Shown: one piece after another, positions 36,893 to 46,266 of the stretch | Layout: each line of letters opens with the position of its first letter | How positions within the stretch are numbered: the stretch's first letter is position 1 | From: Poseidonibacter antarcticus | Lineage (GTDB): Bacteria > Campylobacterota > Campylobacteria > Campylobacterales > Arcobacteraceae | Assembly (NCBI RefSeq): GCF_003667345.1 | Contig: NZ_RCWF01000001.1 | Coordinates: 372,001-436,000 of the forward strand | Direction: 5' to 3' | DNA: 64,000 nt | Notes under the pieces: generated by a model | The model's input: the letters and a program-made list of their open reading frames with translations, nothing else | What the model was told of the DNA's origin: nothing | Database searches by the model: none | Made by a program: the position numbers and the translations under genes

Positions 36893-38260
36893 ATGAAAGA
36901 ATTTGATTTAATAATCATTGGAGCAGGACGAGCTAGTAATCTAGCAGTAACTGCATCAAAAATGGGGAAAAAAGTTGCAATAATTGAGAAATCAAAATTT
37001 GGTGGAACTTGTCCCAATAGAGGTTGTGTTCCATCAAAACTTTTAATTGGTTATGCTCATGTTGCACGTGCTATTAAAGAATCAAATAGACATTTTATAG
37101 ATGCGAGTATAAATAGTATTGATATAGAAAAGATATTTGATGAAACAAATAAGTACATCGCAAAAATTGATTCTGCATATAAAAGTAGATTTAATGAAAA
37201 TGTTGAAATAATTTATGGCACTGGGAAATTTGTATCAAATAATATTGTTAGTGTAAATGGTGAACAATTAACAGCTCCTAAAATAGTAATAGCAACAGGA
37301 ACTAAACCAAATCCTGCACCTCATCCTAAAGCTTGGACTAGTGATGATATTTTTCCTCTAATTGGTGATATTCCAAAATCAATTGTCATTGTAGGTTCTG
37401 GTTTTATTGCTTGTGAATTAGCAAACTTTTTTGCTGCAGTTGGAATACAAACAAAATTATTAGTAAGAAGTCAAAGAATATTAGGAAATGAAGATAGCGA
37501 TATTTCTGCTATTTTCAAAGAAGAGTTTTCAAAAAGTGTTGATATTTTATTTGATACAAGTATTGATGAAATAGATTATAAAGACAATCAATTTAATTTA
37601 ACTTTAATAAACAAAGAAAATCAAAAATCAAAACATAGCTCACAAGCATTACTTTATGCAACAGGAAGACAGTCAAATACTGATTCTTTAGATTTACAAA
37701 ATACTGATATTGAAGTAAATGAAAGAGGATATATCAAAAGAGATGAATTTTTCCAAACAAAAGCAAAAGGCGTTTATGTGGTAGGTGATGCAAGTGGTGA
37801 GAATATGCTACAACACGCAGCTGCTCAAGAAGTTAATTATCTAGGTAAAATCTTATTAGAAAATGAAAGAAAACCTTTAAAATTTAAATATATGCCTCAT
37901 GCAGTTTTTACAGAACCTGAAATTGCAAGTGTGGGAATAACAGAGCAAAAAGCAAAAGAGCAAAATATAGAGTATGTTACAAGTACAACACCGTGGTTAG
38001 CTAGTGCAAAAGCAATGTCAACAAGACTTAAATACCCTAGAACAAAGTTTATAGTAGATCCAAATACTTATGAAATTTTAGGATGCCATTTAATAGGACC
38101 CGAAAGTTCAACTATGATGCATCAAGTACTTGCCGTTATGCACTTAGACAATGACATACGACATTTAAAAGAAATGCTATATATTCATCCAGCACTTAGT
38201 GAAGCTATACTTCCAGCAGCTGTTAATACAATAAAAGAAGTTGAAAAACTTAAAAATTAA
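36893..38260 (+). CDS. Pyridine nucleotide-disulfide oxidoreductase
   Basis: 455 aa. FAD motif IIGAGRASN near the N-terminus, redox disulfide GGTCPNRGCVPSK (about 38-50), NAD(P) motif VGSGFIACELA, the second FAD motif VYVVGDASG and the C-terminal HPALSEA with the catalytic His-Glu pair. It resembles mycothione, dihydrolipoamide and mercuric reductases. The disulfide substrate is unclear. AAAGGGTGAG lies just before the ATG. Confidence 0.88.
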   Translation: MKEFDLIIIGAGRASNLAVTASKMGKKVAIIEKSKFGGTCPNRGCVPSKLLIGYAHVARAIKESNRHFIDASINSIDIEKIFDETNKYIAKIDSAYKSRFNENVEIIYGTGKFVSNNIVSVNGEQLTAPKIVIATGTKPNPAPHPKAWTSDDIFPLIGDIPKSIVIVGSGFIACELANFFAAVGIQTKLLVRSQRILGNEDSDISAIFKEEFSKSVDILFDTSIDEIDYKDNQFNLTLINKENQKSKHSSQALLYATGRQSNTDSLDLQNTDIEVNERGYIKRDEFFQTKAKGVYVVGDASGENMLQHAAAQEVNYLGKILLENERKPLKFKYMPHAVFTEPEIASVGITEQKAKEQNIEYVTSTTPWLASAKAMSTRLKYPRTKFIVDPNTYEILGCHLIGPESSTMMHQVLAVMHLDNDIRHLKEMLYIHPALSEAILPAAVNTIKEVEKLKN

Positions 38261-38269
38261 GCAAAAAAA

Positions 38270-38314
38270 AAGCTTCTAGCTAAAAGAACTAAGAGTTCAA
38301 ATAGCTAAAAGCTT
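38270..38314 (-). terminator. Terminator of the initiator tRNA gene
   Basis: A long hairpin built from nested repeats (AAGCTT, TAGCTA and GAAC/GTTC with a TAAGA loop). On the minus strand it is followed by a run of T (the A run at 38263-38270), seven bases past the tRNA CCA end. Confidence 0.75.
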
Positions 38315-38320
38315 GTATTT

Positions 38321-38397
38321 TGGTTGCGGAAGCTGGATTTGAACCAGCGACCTACGGGTTATGAGCCCGTCGAGCTACCGTGCTGCTCTATTCCGCG
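38321..38397 (-). tRNA. Initiator tRNA-fMet (CAT)
   Basis: 77 nt including an encoded CCA. The anticodon CAT sits in a stem with three consecutive G-C pairs (GGG/CCC), and the acceptor begins with a C1-A72 mismatch. Both are hallmarks of the initiator. The T arm GGTTCAAATCC is normal. Confidence 0.95.
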
Positions 38398-38464
38398 TTC
38401 TTTAAGTTGTGTGGAATGATAGCCGATTAAACTTAAAACAATATTGAAAAGGAGAAGAATTGAA

Positions 38465-38752
38465 TTATGATAATTCAACTCCGCAAGAATCACACTTTTT
38501 TCTAAACCATCCACGACCAGGAAATTTTCCGCATTTTGGACATTTCCAAAAGAAGATAGTATATCCTATATAAATTATAAAGCCTGCTATTGCTGCATTA
38601 AACCATATTTGTTCGCTAAATCCAAAGATTTCATTCATACCTTTTACTTTCAAGACAATACTTGGCGTTAATAGTACAAAGAATACAAGTGCAACCATTT
38701 TTGCATTAAATATAACTTTAGCAAATTTCTTTTTTATTTCATCATTTTTCAT
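38465..38752 (-). CDS. Small membrane protein with zinc ribbon
   Basis: 95 aa. Two hydrophobic helices (about 17-35 and 48-68), then a C-terminal zinc-ribbon-like CPKCGKFPGRGWFRKKCDSC. Function unknown. It stands alone upstream of the tRNA on the same strand. Confidence 0.75.
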   Translation of the reverse strand: MKNDEIKKKFAKVIFNAKMVALVFFVLLTPSIVLKVKGMNEIFGFSEQIWFNAAIAGFIIYIGYTIFFWKCPKCGKFPGRGWFRKKCDSCGVELS

Positions 38753-38842
38753 ATCAAATCCCTAATTTTAGTATTCTATTATATGTAAAATTTATAAAAA
38801 GATGATAAAATTCAAAAATACTCATTCTTAAAAAGGATTTCA

Positions 38843-39127
38843 ATGGCTTCAAAAGCAACAGCTAGACATATATTAGTAAATACTGAAAAATTAGCAAAGA
38901 AAATAAAAAAAGAGATAATTCAAAATGATATAACTTTTGAAAAAGCAGCAAAAAAGTTTTCAAAATGCTCTTCAGGAAAAAGAGGTGGTCATTTAGGTAC
39001 TTTTTCAAAAGGCGAAATGGTTAAAGAATTTGATGAAGTAGTATTTTCAAAAGATTTATTAAAAATTCATGGACCTGTAAAAACACAATTTGGTTTTCAC
39101 TTAATCGAAACTACTTCAAGGTATTAA
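38843..39127 (+). CDS. Parvulin-type peptidyl-prolyl isomerase
   Basis: 94 aa, a single PpiC/Par10 domain without a signal peptide, hence cytosolic. Motifs: ARHILVNTE, FEKAAKKFSKCSSGKRGGHLG and the end QFGFHLIE with the conserved His. AAAAGGA precedes the ATG. Confidence 0.93.
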   Translation: MASKATARHILVNTEKLAKKIKKEIIQNDITFEKAAKKFSKCSSGKRGGHLGTFSKGEMVKEFDEVVFSKDLLKIHGPVKTQFGFHLIETTSRY

Positions 39128-39131
39128 AGAC

Positions 39132-39164
39132 TTAAGAGAACTAATCTTTTTTTTGTTCTCTTAA
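39132..39164. terminator. 10-bp hairpin at the end of the DEAD-box gene
   Basis: TTAAGAGAAC at 39132-39141 pairs exactly with 39155-39164 around a 13-base T-rich loop. It overlaps the last codons of the helicase and follows the parvulin stop. The long loop makes its strength uncertain. Confidence 0.45.
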
Positions 39165-40370
39165 TTTATCTTTCTTACTTCTTCTTTTCCCTTTAACAGG
39201 CTCTTTTCCCTTTTCTTTTTCAATAGGTGTTCCAATTAATTCAAAACCTTTTATTTGCTCTCTTTCAAGCTTGATATTGGCACGTTTCTCAATTAATTTA
39301 AAATGCTCACTATTTTCTAAAGTAATAAATGAAATAGCTAAACCCTCTCGCCCTGCTCTTCCACTTCTTCCAATTCTATGAATATAATCAGCAGGTGAAC
39401 GAGGTAAATCAAAATTTATAATACAAGAAATATCATCAATATCCAAGCCACGTGCTGCAATATCAGAAGAAAATAAAACCTTAATCTTTTTATCTTTGAA
39501 CTCTTTTAGAGTATATTCTCTATCTTCTTGCGTTAAATCTCCATGGAATGATTGAGCATTTATATTATATTTCCTAAATTTAGCTGCAATATTATTTGCT
39601 GCTCTATTGTTTGCCATAAAAACCAAAACTCTTTCCCATGAATTTGAAGAGATTAATTCTCTTAACAATGGATTTCTATTTTCCATATTTACTTCAATTG
39701 CTCTTTGTTTAATAAGTTCAACCGTTGGCTGTTCATCTTGAATTGAAACCTCAATAGCATTTGTTGTAATCATTGAAGCTATTTGCTTCATTTTTGGAGG
39801 ATACGTTGCTGAAAAAAGTAAGTTTTGTCTTTTTTGGGGTAATTGTTTTAAAATTAACTCTAATTCTTCTGCAAAACCTAAATCAAGCATTTTATCAGCT
39901 TCATCAAGAACAAAAAACTCTAAATTATCTAAATTAATCTGTTTTTTATCTATAATATCAAGTAATCGTCCAGCAGTAGCAACAACAATATCACAACCTT
40001 TTTGTATATCTAAAAGTTGATCGCCAATACTTTTTCCACCAATTACACTAACTATTTTTAAATTTAGTATTAGGTTTGAACCTAAAGTTTTAAAAATATC
40101 CGCAATTTGTAAAGTAAGCTCACGCGTTGGTGCTAAAACAAGCGTTCTAATTTTTGCTTTTCCTTCTTTGATATTTAAAGAATAATGATTTAAAATAGGC
40201 AATACAAAAGCCGCAGTTTTTCCACTACCTGTTTGAGCCTTCGCAATAATATCATTTGATTCAAGAACCAAAGGAATCACCTTTTCTTGAATAGCTGTTG
40301 GAGTTATATATAAATTTTCTTCTAGTGATTTTTCTATTATCTTGTTTAAATTAAACTCTTTAAATGTCAT
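39141..40370 (-). CDS. DEAD-box RNA helicase, RhlE-like
   Basis: 409 aa. Q motif near the N-terminus, AQTGSGKT (motif I), PTRELTLQ (Ia), DEAD (II), SAT (III) and HRIGRSGRAGREG (VI). A short basic tail (KGKRRSKKDK) follows. The tail is shorter than in CsdA or DbpA, which favours RhlE. Probably acts in rRNA assembly or RNA decay. The ATG overlaps the stop of a 62-aa gene (ATGA). Confidence 0.92.
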   Translation of the reverse strand: MTFKEFNLNKIIEKSLEENLYITPTAIQEKVIPLVLESNDIIAKAQTGSGKTAAFVLPILNHYSLNIKEGKAKIRTLVLAPTRELTLQIADIFKTLGSNLILNLKIVSVIGGKSIGDQLLDIQKGCDIVVATAGRLLDIIDKKQINLDNLEFFVLDEADKMLDLGFAEELELILKQLPQKRQNLLFSATYPPKMKQIASMITTNAIEVSIQDEQPTVELIKQRAIEVNMENRNPLLRELISSNSWERVLVFMANNRAANNIAAKFRKYNINAQSFHGDLTQEDREYTLKEFKDKKIKVLFSSDIAARGLDIDDISCIINFDLPRSPADYIHRIGRSGRAGREGLAISFITLENSEHFKLIEKRANIKLEREQIKGFELIGTPIEKEKGKEPVKGKRRSKKDKLREQKKD

Positions 40371-40555
40371 ATATTACTGTCCTTATTTTTATTATCTACA
40401 TCTTTATCATAAATCTCTTCATCATTTACATTCTCTAGTTCATCATATACTTTATCTACTGATTTTTTATACTCTTCATAAGTTTTATGAGGCATTTCAC
40501 CTTTTTCTAATTCTTCATCAAATCGCTGTTTTGTCATATATACTCTATTAATCAT
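40367..40555 (-). CDS. Small acidic protein coupled to the helicase gene
   Basis: 62 aa, highly charged with an acidic C-terminus, and no recognised family. TAGGA lies five bases before ATG 40555, and the stop overlaps the helicase start, so it looks like a real gene of the same operon. It may modulate or accompany the helicase, which is inference from position. Confidence 0.6.
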   Translation of the reverse strand: MINRVYMTKQRFDEELEKGEMPHKTYEEYKKSVDKVYDELENVNDEEIYDKDVDNKNKDSNI

Positions 40556-40573
40556 TTTTATTCCTATTTTCTA

Positions 40574-41845
40574 TTATTTAACTTTATTTTTTTCAGCTAT
40601 CCACTGAGACATATATTTTGTGCTTGACATACTATGATGTCTTAGCATTGAACCTGTAAAATTGTTTAATCTATGCTCTTGTAGGTTTTCATAAACTTTA
40701 TTTACTTTTTTTAATAAATTTTCACCTAATACTTTTCCATTATATTTAGATTTTAGCAAAATATGTGCATTTTGTTTTGCTTTATTCCATTTATCTTCAT
40801 TTTTATATAATTCAACTGTTTTTTCAACAAAATCATCTATATCATCACTAATAATTCCAGGCCATTGTTCATCTTCAAACATACCTTCACTTCCAATACT
40901 ACTTGTTGCACTTGGTGTTTGCATTATCATAGCATCTAAGAGCTTTCCTTTTATTCCTGCACCAAATCTAATTGGTGCTATACAAACCTTTGCACTTTGC
41001 ATTACTTCAAAAACATCATCTGCCCAGCCTTTTATTAAAAAACCAGTTTTGGGGTTATTTAAAGCTGTTGCTTTTGCAGGTGGGTAAGAACCATATATAT
41101 GAAGCTGTGCATTTGGAAGTTCTTTTCTTATCATTGGCCATATTTTTTGAAGATATAAAACTACATCCCAATTTGGAGCGTGTCTAAAATTCCCAATTGT
41201 CATAAAATGCTCACGCTCTTGGTAAGTTTTCGTAACTTTTGGAATTGAATCTAAATCAACCATAAAGGGTAAATGATAAAAAAGTACCTCATCAATTTTA
41301 AAAATATTTTTTAATAGTTGCATTTCATAAGAAGAGATTATCAAAGATATATCACATCTTAATATTGCAGATATTTCTCTTTTTGCTAAGTCTGATGAGT
41401 ATAAATCAGCTTTATTCATCGCCCTATTTTCTTTTAAGGCTTTATGTCTAGCATTTCGTAAACATTGTAAATCTTCTGTATCTAATATTTTTAAAGCATT
41501 TGGACAATTTTTTTCAACTCTCCAAGCAAATTGTTCTTCCATCATAAATCTATCAAAAAGTACAATATTTGGATTATATTCTTTTACATATTCATCAAAA
41601 CTATCATTGTTTAACTCTATACTTGAAGAACTAATACCCTCTTTTTCTAAATCAATCATATGTGAAGATATTGCACAAGGAGTACAAAACTCTACTTTAT
41701 ATCCATTATTTTTAAACAATCTCATAATAGACATTATATGAGTTCCTGCTGCTGATGATTTTGGTTCTGGCCAAACGTAACCTATTACTAAAAGTTTTTG
41801 TTCAGTTTTATTATCTATATTATTTATGATTAACTCTTCATCCAT
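40574..41845 (-). CDS. Glycosyltransferase family 4-like protein
   Basis: 423 aa GT-B fold. The N-terminal half has GYVWPEPKSSAAGTHIMSIM, and the C-terminal half has FGAGIKGKLLDAMIMQTPSA, the sugar-nucleotide binding type motif of GT4 enzymes. Donor and acceptor are unknown; no other polysaccharide genes are adjacent. The start overlaps the upstream alpha/beta hydrolase by 16 bases. Confidence 0.82.
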   Translation of the reverse strand: MDEELIINNIDNKTEQKLLVIGYVWPEPKSSAAGTHIMSIMRLFKNNGYKVEFCTPCAISSHMIDLEKEGISSSSIELNNDSFDEYVKEYNPNIVLFDRFMMEEQFAWRVEKNCPNALKILDTEDLQCLRNARHKALKENRAMNKADLYSSDLAKREISAILRCDISLIISSYEMQLLKNIFKIDEVLFYHLPFMVDLDSIPKVTKTYQEREHFMTIGNFRHAPNWDVVLYLQKIWPMIRKELPNAQLHIYGSYPPAKATALNNPKTGFLIKGWADDVFEVMQSAKVCIAPIRFGAGIKGKLLDAMIMQTPSATSSIGSEGMFEDEQWPGIISDDIDDFVEKTVELYKNEDKWNKAKQNAHILLKSKYNGKVLGENLLKKVNKVYENLQEHRLNNFTGSMLRHHSMSSTKYMSQWIAEKNKVK

Positions 41846-42525
41846 TCTTTTATTTTTAAACTTAAATCTTTTGGTACTTCAAGTGGTATATTATGACTTG
41901 TTCCTTCTCTTGGAATTATTGTCATATTATGCTCTACTTCTTTAAATTTTCTAATAGCTTCACTATTTAATATTCTATCATCACTACTATAATAAAACCA
42001 AATTGGTAATTTAAGTCCTATTAAATCTTCGAATAAATCAATTCTTTTAAAAGTACTTGTTAGCTGAGAAATAAAAGTTTCTTTTCCTAAATCCATAAAC
42101 ATATCTTGAATAGTTTTAATCAATTCTATATCATTTTGATTTTGTTTCTCTACTAAAGATTTTGCTTTTTCAAAAGAAAGACCTTTAAACCCCTCTTTTT
42201 CAATTACTGCAAACTTTTGTTTTCTTCTTTCAGTTTCTGCTTCTTGAGATTCACCTGGAGTTGCAGCTACCATAAATAATCTATTTACTCTATTTGGATA
42301 AGTAACTGCAAAATATGATGCAATATATCCTCCCAGAGAAAAACCTAAAATATTTATTTTTTCTTCTTTAAAAATATCAACTAGAATATCTAATACTTCA
42401 TCAAAATCTGTACTGTGAGGAATAGGAATATGAACTAGTTCATATTCTTCTAAAAAAGGCTTTATTCTACTCCAAAGTCTCTCATCTGTCATAAGTCCTG
42501 GAATTAAATATATTTTTTCTTTCAT
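41830..42525 (-). CDS. Alpha/beta hydrolase
   Basis: 231 aa. Nucleophile elbow GFSLGGY (about 61-67), and the C-terminal His in REGTSHNIPLE. No signal peptide. Substrate unknown. Cotranscribed with, and overlapping, the glycosyltransferase. Confidence 0.85.
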   Translation of the reverse strand: MKEKIYLIPGLMTDERLWSRIKPFLEEYELVHIPIPHSTDFDEVLDILVDIFKEEKINILGFSLGGYIASYFAVTYPNRVNRLFMVAATPGESQEAETERRKQKFAVIEKEGFKGLSFEKAKSLVEKQNQNDIELIKTIQDMFMDLGKETFISQLTSTFKRIDLFEDLIGLKLPIWFYYSSDDRILNSEAIRKFKEVEHNMTIIPREGTSHNIPLEVPKDLSLKIKEWMKS

Positions 42526-42619
42526 CTTCTTCCTTCGTATACATTGTTTTATTTTTTGTATAATATCTAAAATATTTTTATTTAATGATTTATTAGCTCT
42601 GATTAGCTACTATACTTCT

Positions 42620-44197
42620 ATGAATAATAACTTACAAATGGTTTATACCTATCATAATGAAACAAAACATTCGCAGCAAAGATACGCAAGGTCTTTAGGT
42701 TATATGGATTGGGCTACACAACCTGATCCATATAGAATATATTTTAATACTAAAAAAACAAAATTAGCATTATCTTTTGAAAATAATACATTAGAATACT
42801 CTCAAATTTTTGAAAAATCAAAAGATAAATCTCTTTGTGCTCCTTTATGTATTGAATCAATATCACAATTTTTTCAATTCTCACTAGGACTTGCAGCAAT
42901 CAAGGAATACGGTGATCAATCATGGGCTTTAAGATGTAATGCTTCAAGTGGAAATTTACAACCTAGTGAAGCATATATTTTATCAAGCCAAATCCAAGGA
43001 ATAGAAAATGGCTTACATCACTATAGTGTAAAAGAACACGAATTAGAACAATTATCAACAGCTCCTAAACTTGAACTCCCAGAAAATAGTTTTGCTATTT
43101 GCTTATCTTCAATTGTTTGGAGAGAAGCTTGGAAATATGGTGAGCGGTCTTGGAGATATACACAACTAGATTGTGGTCATGCTTTAAAAGCTTTAGAAGT
43201 TTCTGCTTCAATTCTTGGTTGGAAAATACAAATAGTTAATGTAAAAGATTCACAACTTAAAAAACTTTTAGGACTTGATCAAGCAAATAGATATATAAAA
43301 GAAGAGCGAGAGTTAGCTGATATGTTAATACTTGTATCTTTTGATGATTCAAATATTAATACAAAAGATATTAATCTTGAAGAAATACAATCAAAACTTC
43401 AAGAAGAGTATGAAGGAAAAGCAAATCAACTTAGTCTTTCTTGGCATAAATGGGATATTTTAGAAAAAATTGAAGATTCAACGCTAAGTGATGATTTAGA
43501 AAAGAAGAAATTTATCAATACACAATATGAAGAAAATTTATATAGAAAAACATCATTCTTAGCAAAAGATGTGGTTTTAAAAAGACGTTCTGCTCAAATG
43601 ATGAATGAAAATGATTGCACAATTTCTAAAAAAGAGTTTGAAACAATAATTGGCTCTGTAAAATCTTCTGCTTCTTCTGTTCATTTAGTAATATTTGTAC
43701 ATAGTGTAGAAGAGTTAGATTCAGGTCTTTATATACTAGTTAGAAATAAAGAACATAAAGAACAACTACAAACACTTTTAAAAGAAGATTTTCTTTGGGA
43801 TAAAGTAGATACAAATGCAGGAGAGTTATATAAACTTCAAGATGGAGATTTTAAATTTTTAGCAAAAGCAATTTCTTGTAATCAAGATATAGCAAAAGAT
43901 GGAGCTTTTTCTCTTGGGATGTTATGTGAGTTTATGAATCAATTAGAAACGTATGGTCCTTCTAAATATAAACAATTATATTGGGAATGTGGAGCTATTG
44001 GTCAACAATTGTATTTAGAAACAACATCTTTACAATTATCAGCTACAGGAATTGGATGCTTCTTAGATGATATATTACACGATACTATTGGTTTAAAAAC
44101 AAATCATTTCCAATCGCTTTATCATTTTACAATTGGACGTGGTTTAGTTGATTCTAGATTAACAACAAAAGAACCATATAAAAAAGGTGAAAATTAA
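42620..44197 (+). CDS. Tandem SagB/ThcOx-type nitroreductase-family protein
   Basis: 525 aa with two nitroreductase-like halves: about 65-260 (WALRCNASSGNLQPSEAYIL, the SagB-type FMN motif) and about 315-515 (RRSAQMMNENDCTISKKEFE and SATGIGCFLDD). SagB dehydrogenases oxidise azolines to azoles during thiazole/oxazole peptide synthesis, but no cyclodehydratase (YcaO) or precursor peptide lies nearby. A stand-alone oxidoreductase is more likely. It is coupled to the small membrane protein that follows (TAATG). Confidence 0.85.
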   Translation: MNNNLQMVYTYHNETKHSQQRYARSLGYMDWATQPDPYRIYFNTKKTKLALSFENNTLEYSQIFEKSKDKSLCAPLCIESISQFFQFSLGLAAIKEYGDQSWALRCNASSGNLQPSEAYILSSQIQGIENGLHHYSVKEHELEQLSTAPKLELPENSFAICLSSIVWREAWKYGERSWRYTQLDCGHALKALEVSASILGWKIQIVNVKDSQLKKLLGLDQANRYIKEERELADMLILVSFDDSNINTKDINLEEIQSKLQEEYEGKANQLSLSWHKWDILEKIEDSTLSDDLEKKKFINTQYEENLYRKTSFLAKDVVLKRRSAQMMNENDCTISKKEFETIIGSVKSSASSVHLVIFVHSVEELDSGLYILVRNKEHKEQLQTLLKEDFLWDKVDTNAGELYKLQDGDFKFLAKAISCNQDIAKDGAFSLGMLCEFMNQLETYGPSKYKQLYWECGAIGQQLYLETTSLQLSATGIGCFLDDILHDTIGLKTNHFQSLYHFTIGRGLVDSRLTTKEPYKKGEN

Positions 44198-44595
44198 TGT
44201 CTATAATGTCAAATAGGAATTTATTTACTCTTTCATTTGTAGTAATTATTACTGTTTATCTTTATGTATTTGGTCAAGATAAAACAATTGAATTAATAAA
44301 AGAACAATATCTATTTGCATTAGCTTTAATTCCAATTAGCATTACCTTAATATATTTTAAAGTAAAACTAAAAGGTAAAGATTTAATAGATTTTAATAAA
44401 AATAATACATTATCTTTTAAAAGTACACTAGCTTTTTTTCTTATATTTCAAATAGTTGATTACATTTCAGAAGATGGATTCTTAGGAATGATAAGTATGT
44501 GGTTTTTATATTGGATTATGGGAATAATTGCAGTGTTAGTAATGCAGCTTATTAATTATTATAAGAACTATAAATTACTACTAAGTAATTCATAA
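44197..44595 (+). CDS. Small membrane protein, unrecognised
   Basis: 132 aa with four hydrophobic segments (about 9-25, 38-52, 72-88, 98-122). No family recognised. Its ATG overlaps the stop of the SagB-type gene, so it may anchor or supply electrons to that protein; this is inference from position. Confidence 0.7.
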   Translation: MSIMSNRNLFTLSFVVIITVYLYVFGQDKTIELIKEQYLFALALIPISITLIYFKVKLKGKDLIDFNKNNTLSFKSTLAFFLIFQIVDYISEDGFLGMISMWFLYWIMGIIAVLVMQLINYYKNYKLLLSNS

Positions 44596-44631
44596 TTCTT
44601 TGTTTTTACATTTGTTTTAAAATTAAAAATT

Positions 44632-45690
44632 TTATTCAAAATTAACAAGATATATATTTCCATTGTCAGTGGAAATATATATTTCTCCCTTTGGAGACTC
44701 TACTACATTCCTAATTCTTTCGTGTAAATCTTCTAACAATCTATTTTCTTGAAGCACTTTATCATTTTCATCTAAGATAATTTGATTTAAATGCTGAAGT
44801 TTTAAAGCACCTGAAAATAAATTTCCTTTTAAATTATTGTATTTTTTTCCACTATAAGAAATAAGAGAACTAGGAGCGATAGAAGGAACATAAACTTTTA
44901 TGCCATCAACAAAATTTTCTTTACTACGAAAATCTCCTACAAAAGAAGAATTCCAATACTCTTTACCTTGAGAAACAACAGGCCAACCATAGTTTGAGCC
45001 TTTTTTAATAATATTTATTTCATCTCCACCTCTTGGACCATGTTCATTTGAATAAAGTGTTTTATTGTTTTTATCAAAGAAAAGACCTTGGGGATTTCTA
45101 TGTCCATAAGAGTATATTTCACCTAAAGCATTAGCATTATTTACAAATGGATTATCAAGAGGAATTGAACCATCCAAATTAAGTCTTAAAATCGAGCCTT
45201 TATGACTACTTAAATCTTGAGCACTATGCCTATATCCTCTATCACCAACTGAAAAGAAAATATGTCCTTTATCATCAAAAGCAATTCTACCTCCAAAATG
45301 ATGAGAAGCACTAGAAAAAGATTTTGTTACTAATAAGTCTTTAAATTCTACTAACTTATTATCTAGTATTTTTGCACGAGCTAAAGTTGTAACTCCTTGA
45401 CCATTTACATTTTTTACATAAGTTAAATAAATCCATTCATCTTTTTTTTGAATATCTAATAATCCACCTTGACCCTGATATAAAACTTTTGGAATATTTT
45501 GTATGTTTTGAGTTTCTTTAGACTGTAAATCTAAAAGAATTATTTGCCCATTTTTTTGTGAGATAAGTAAACTATTTTCATTCAAAAAAGTCATTCCCCA
45601 TCCCACTCCTAAATTTGAGGAAACTTTTGAAACTGTATTTTGTGCAAACATTGAAATTATCGTTAAAAATATAAGAAATACTACTCGCAT
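44632..45690 (-). CDS. PQQ-dependent aldose sugar dehydrogenase-like protein
   Basis: 352 aa. A signal peptide (about 1-16) is followed by a six-bladed beta-propeller with FGGRIAFDDKGHIFFSVGDRG and the EHGPRGGDEINII loop, as in YliI and soluble glucose dehydrogenase. It would oxidise sugars in the periplasm, if PQQ is available. No PQQ synthesis genes lie in the window. Confidence 0.87.
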   Translation of the reverse strand: MRVVFLIFLTIISMFAQNTVSKVSSNLGVGWGMTFLNENSLLISQKNGQIILLDLQSKETQNIQNIPKVLYQGQGGLLDIQKKDEWIYLTYVKNVNGQGVTTLARAKILDNKLVEFKDLLVTKSFSSASHHFGGRIAFDDKGHIFFSVGDRGYRHSAQDLSSHKGSILRLNLDGSIPLDNPFVNNANALGEIYSYGHRNPQGLFFDKNNKTLYSNEHGPRGGDEINIIKKGSNYGWPVVSQGKEYWNSSFVGDFRSKENFVDGIKVYVPSIAPSSLISYSGKKYNNLKGNLFSGALKLQHLNQIILDENDKVLQENRLLEDLHERIRNVVESPKGEIYISTDNGNIYLVNFE

Positions 45691-45760
45691 AAACTCTCCT
45701 GAAATTGATTTATCATATTATAACACTAAATTTAATATATATTTAAAAAGGACAGTATAA

Positions 45761-46039
45761 ATGAGTGAAGATAAACAAGGTTTTTTAAAAAGAGCAGATG
45801 CTCATATATTTTTAGCTAATGAACAAATGAATGAAGATATAAGTTCAGGAGAAGTAAGTGCTTCATTTATGTTTGCACTTGCTAGATTTAACGCATGGAT
45901 AGCAGCATCTTCTTATAAATCAAGTGAAGATATGGCAGTAGAAAAACAAAAAGCAATGGATTATTTTATGAATGAATATAAAATAATGTTAGAACAACAT
46001 CTAGATGAACACATAAAAGGTTTCAATTTTGACAGTTAA
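45761..46039 (+). CDS. DUF3144-family protein
   Basis: 92 aa, all-helical, with the family core FLKRADAHIFLANEQ and SFMFALARFNAWIA. Function unknown. AAAAGGA precedes the ATG. Confidence 0.8.
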   Translation: MSEDKQGFLKRADAHIFLANEQMNEDISSGEVSASFMFALARFNAWIAASSYKSSEDMAVEKQKAMDYFMNEYKIMLEQHLDEHIKGFNFDS

Positions 46040-46100
46040 GATAGTGTTTTTTATTTTATTTTAGATATATTATGAGGTAAATTTAAATAAAGGAAATATT

Positions 46101-46202
46101 ATGGCAAAAGGTAAAGACGTACAAAAGTCTGTAAAAACAGCATCAACAAAAACATTAAAAGAGAAAAGAGCTGAGAAAAAAGCAAAAAAAGCTTCTAAAT
46201 AA
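46101..46202 (+). CDS. 33-residue lysine-rich protein
   Basis: The frame MAKGKDVQKSVKT... ends KKAKKASK and contains KTLKEKRAEKKAKKA. AAAGGAA sits six bases before the ATG. About 14 of 33 residues are Lys or Arg. Similar tiny basic proteins occur in many proteobacteria; function unknown. A strong hairpin follows immediately. Confidence 0.65.
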   Translation: MAKGKDVQKSVKTASTKTLKEKRAEKKAKKASK

Positions 46203-46209
46203 TACAATA

Positions 46210-46260
46210 TTGGTGGCAGAAGACTTAACTAATTAATTTAGTTAAGTCTTCTGCCATCAA
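46210..46260. terminator. Long, nearly perfect bidirectional hairpin
   Basis: A 19-bp perfect stem (46214-46232 with 46238-46256) and 5-base loop, extended by a G-T pair and three more pairs. It separates two convergent genes for small basic proteins. No long U run follows, so it could also be an RNase III site or an mRNA stabiliser. Confidence 0.7.
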
Positions 46261-46266
46261 ATTTAT

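Noticed and set aside
42620-44595. Thiazole/oxazole-modified peptide gene cluster
   Set aside because: Only a SagB-type enzyme is present; no YcaO cyclodehydratase, precursor peptide or ABC exporter was seen nearby.
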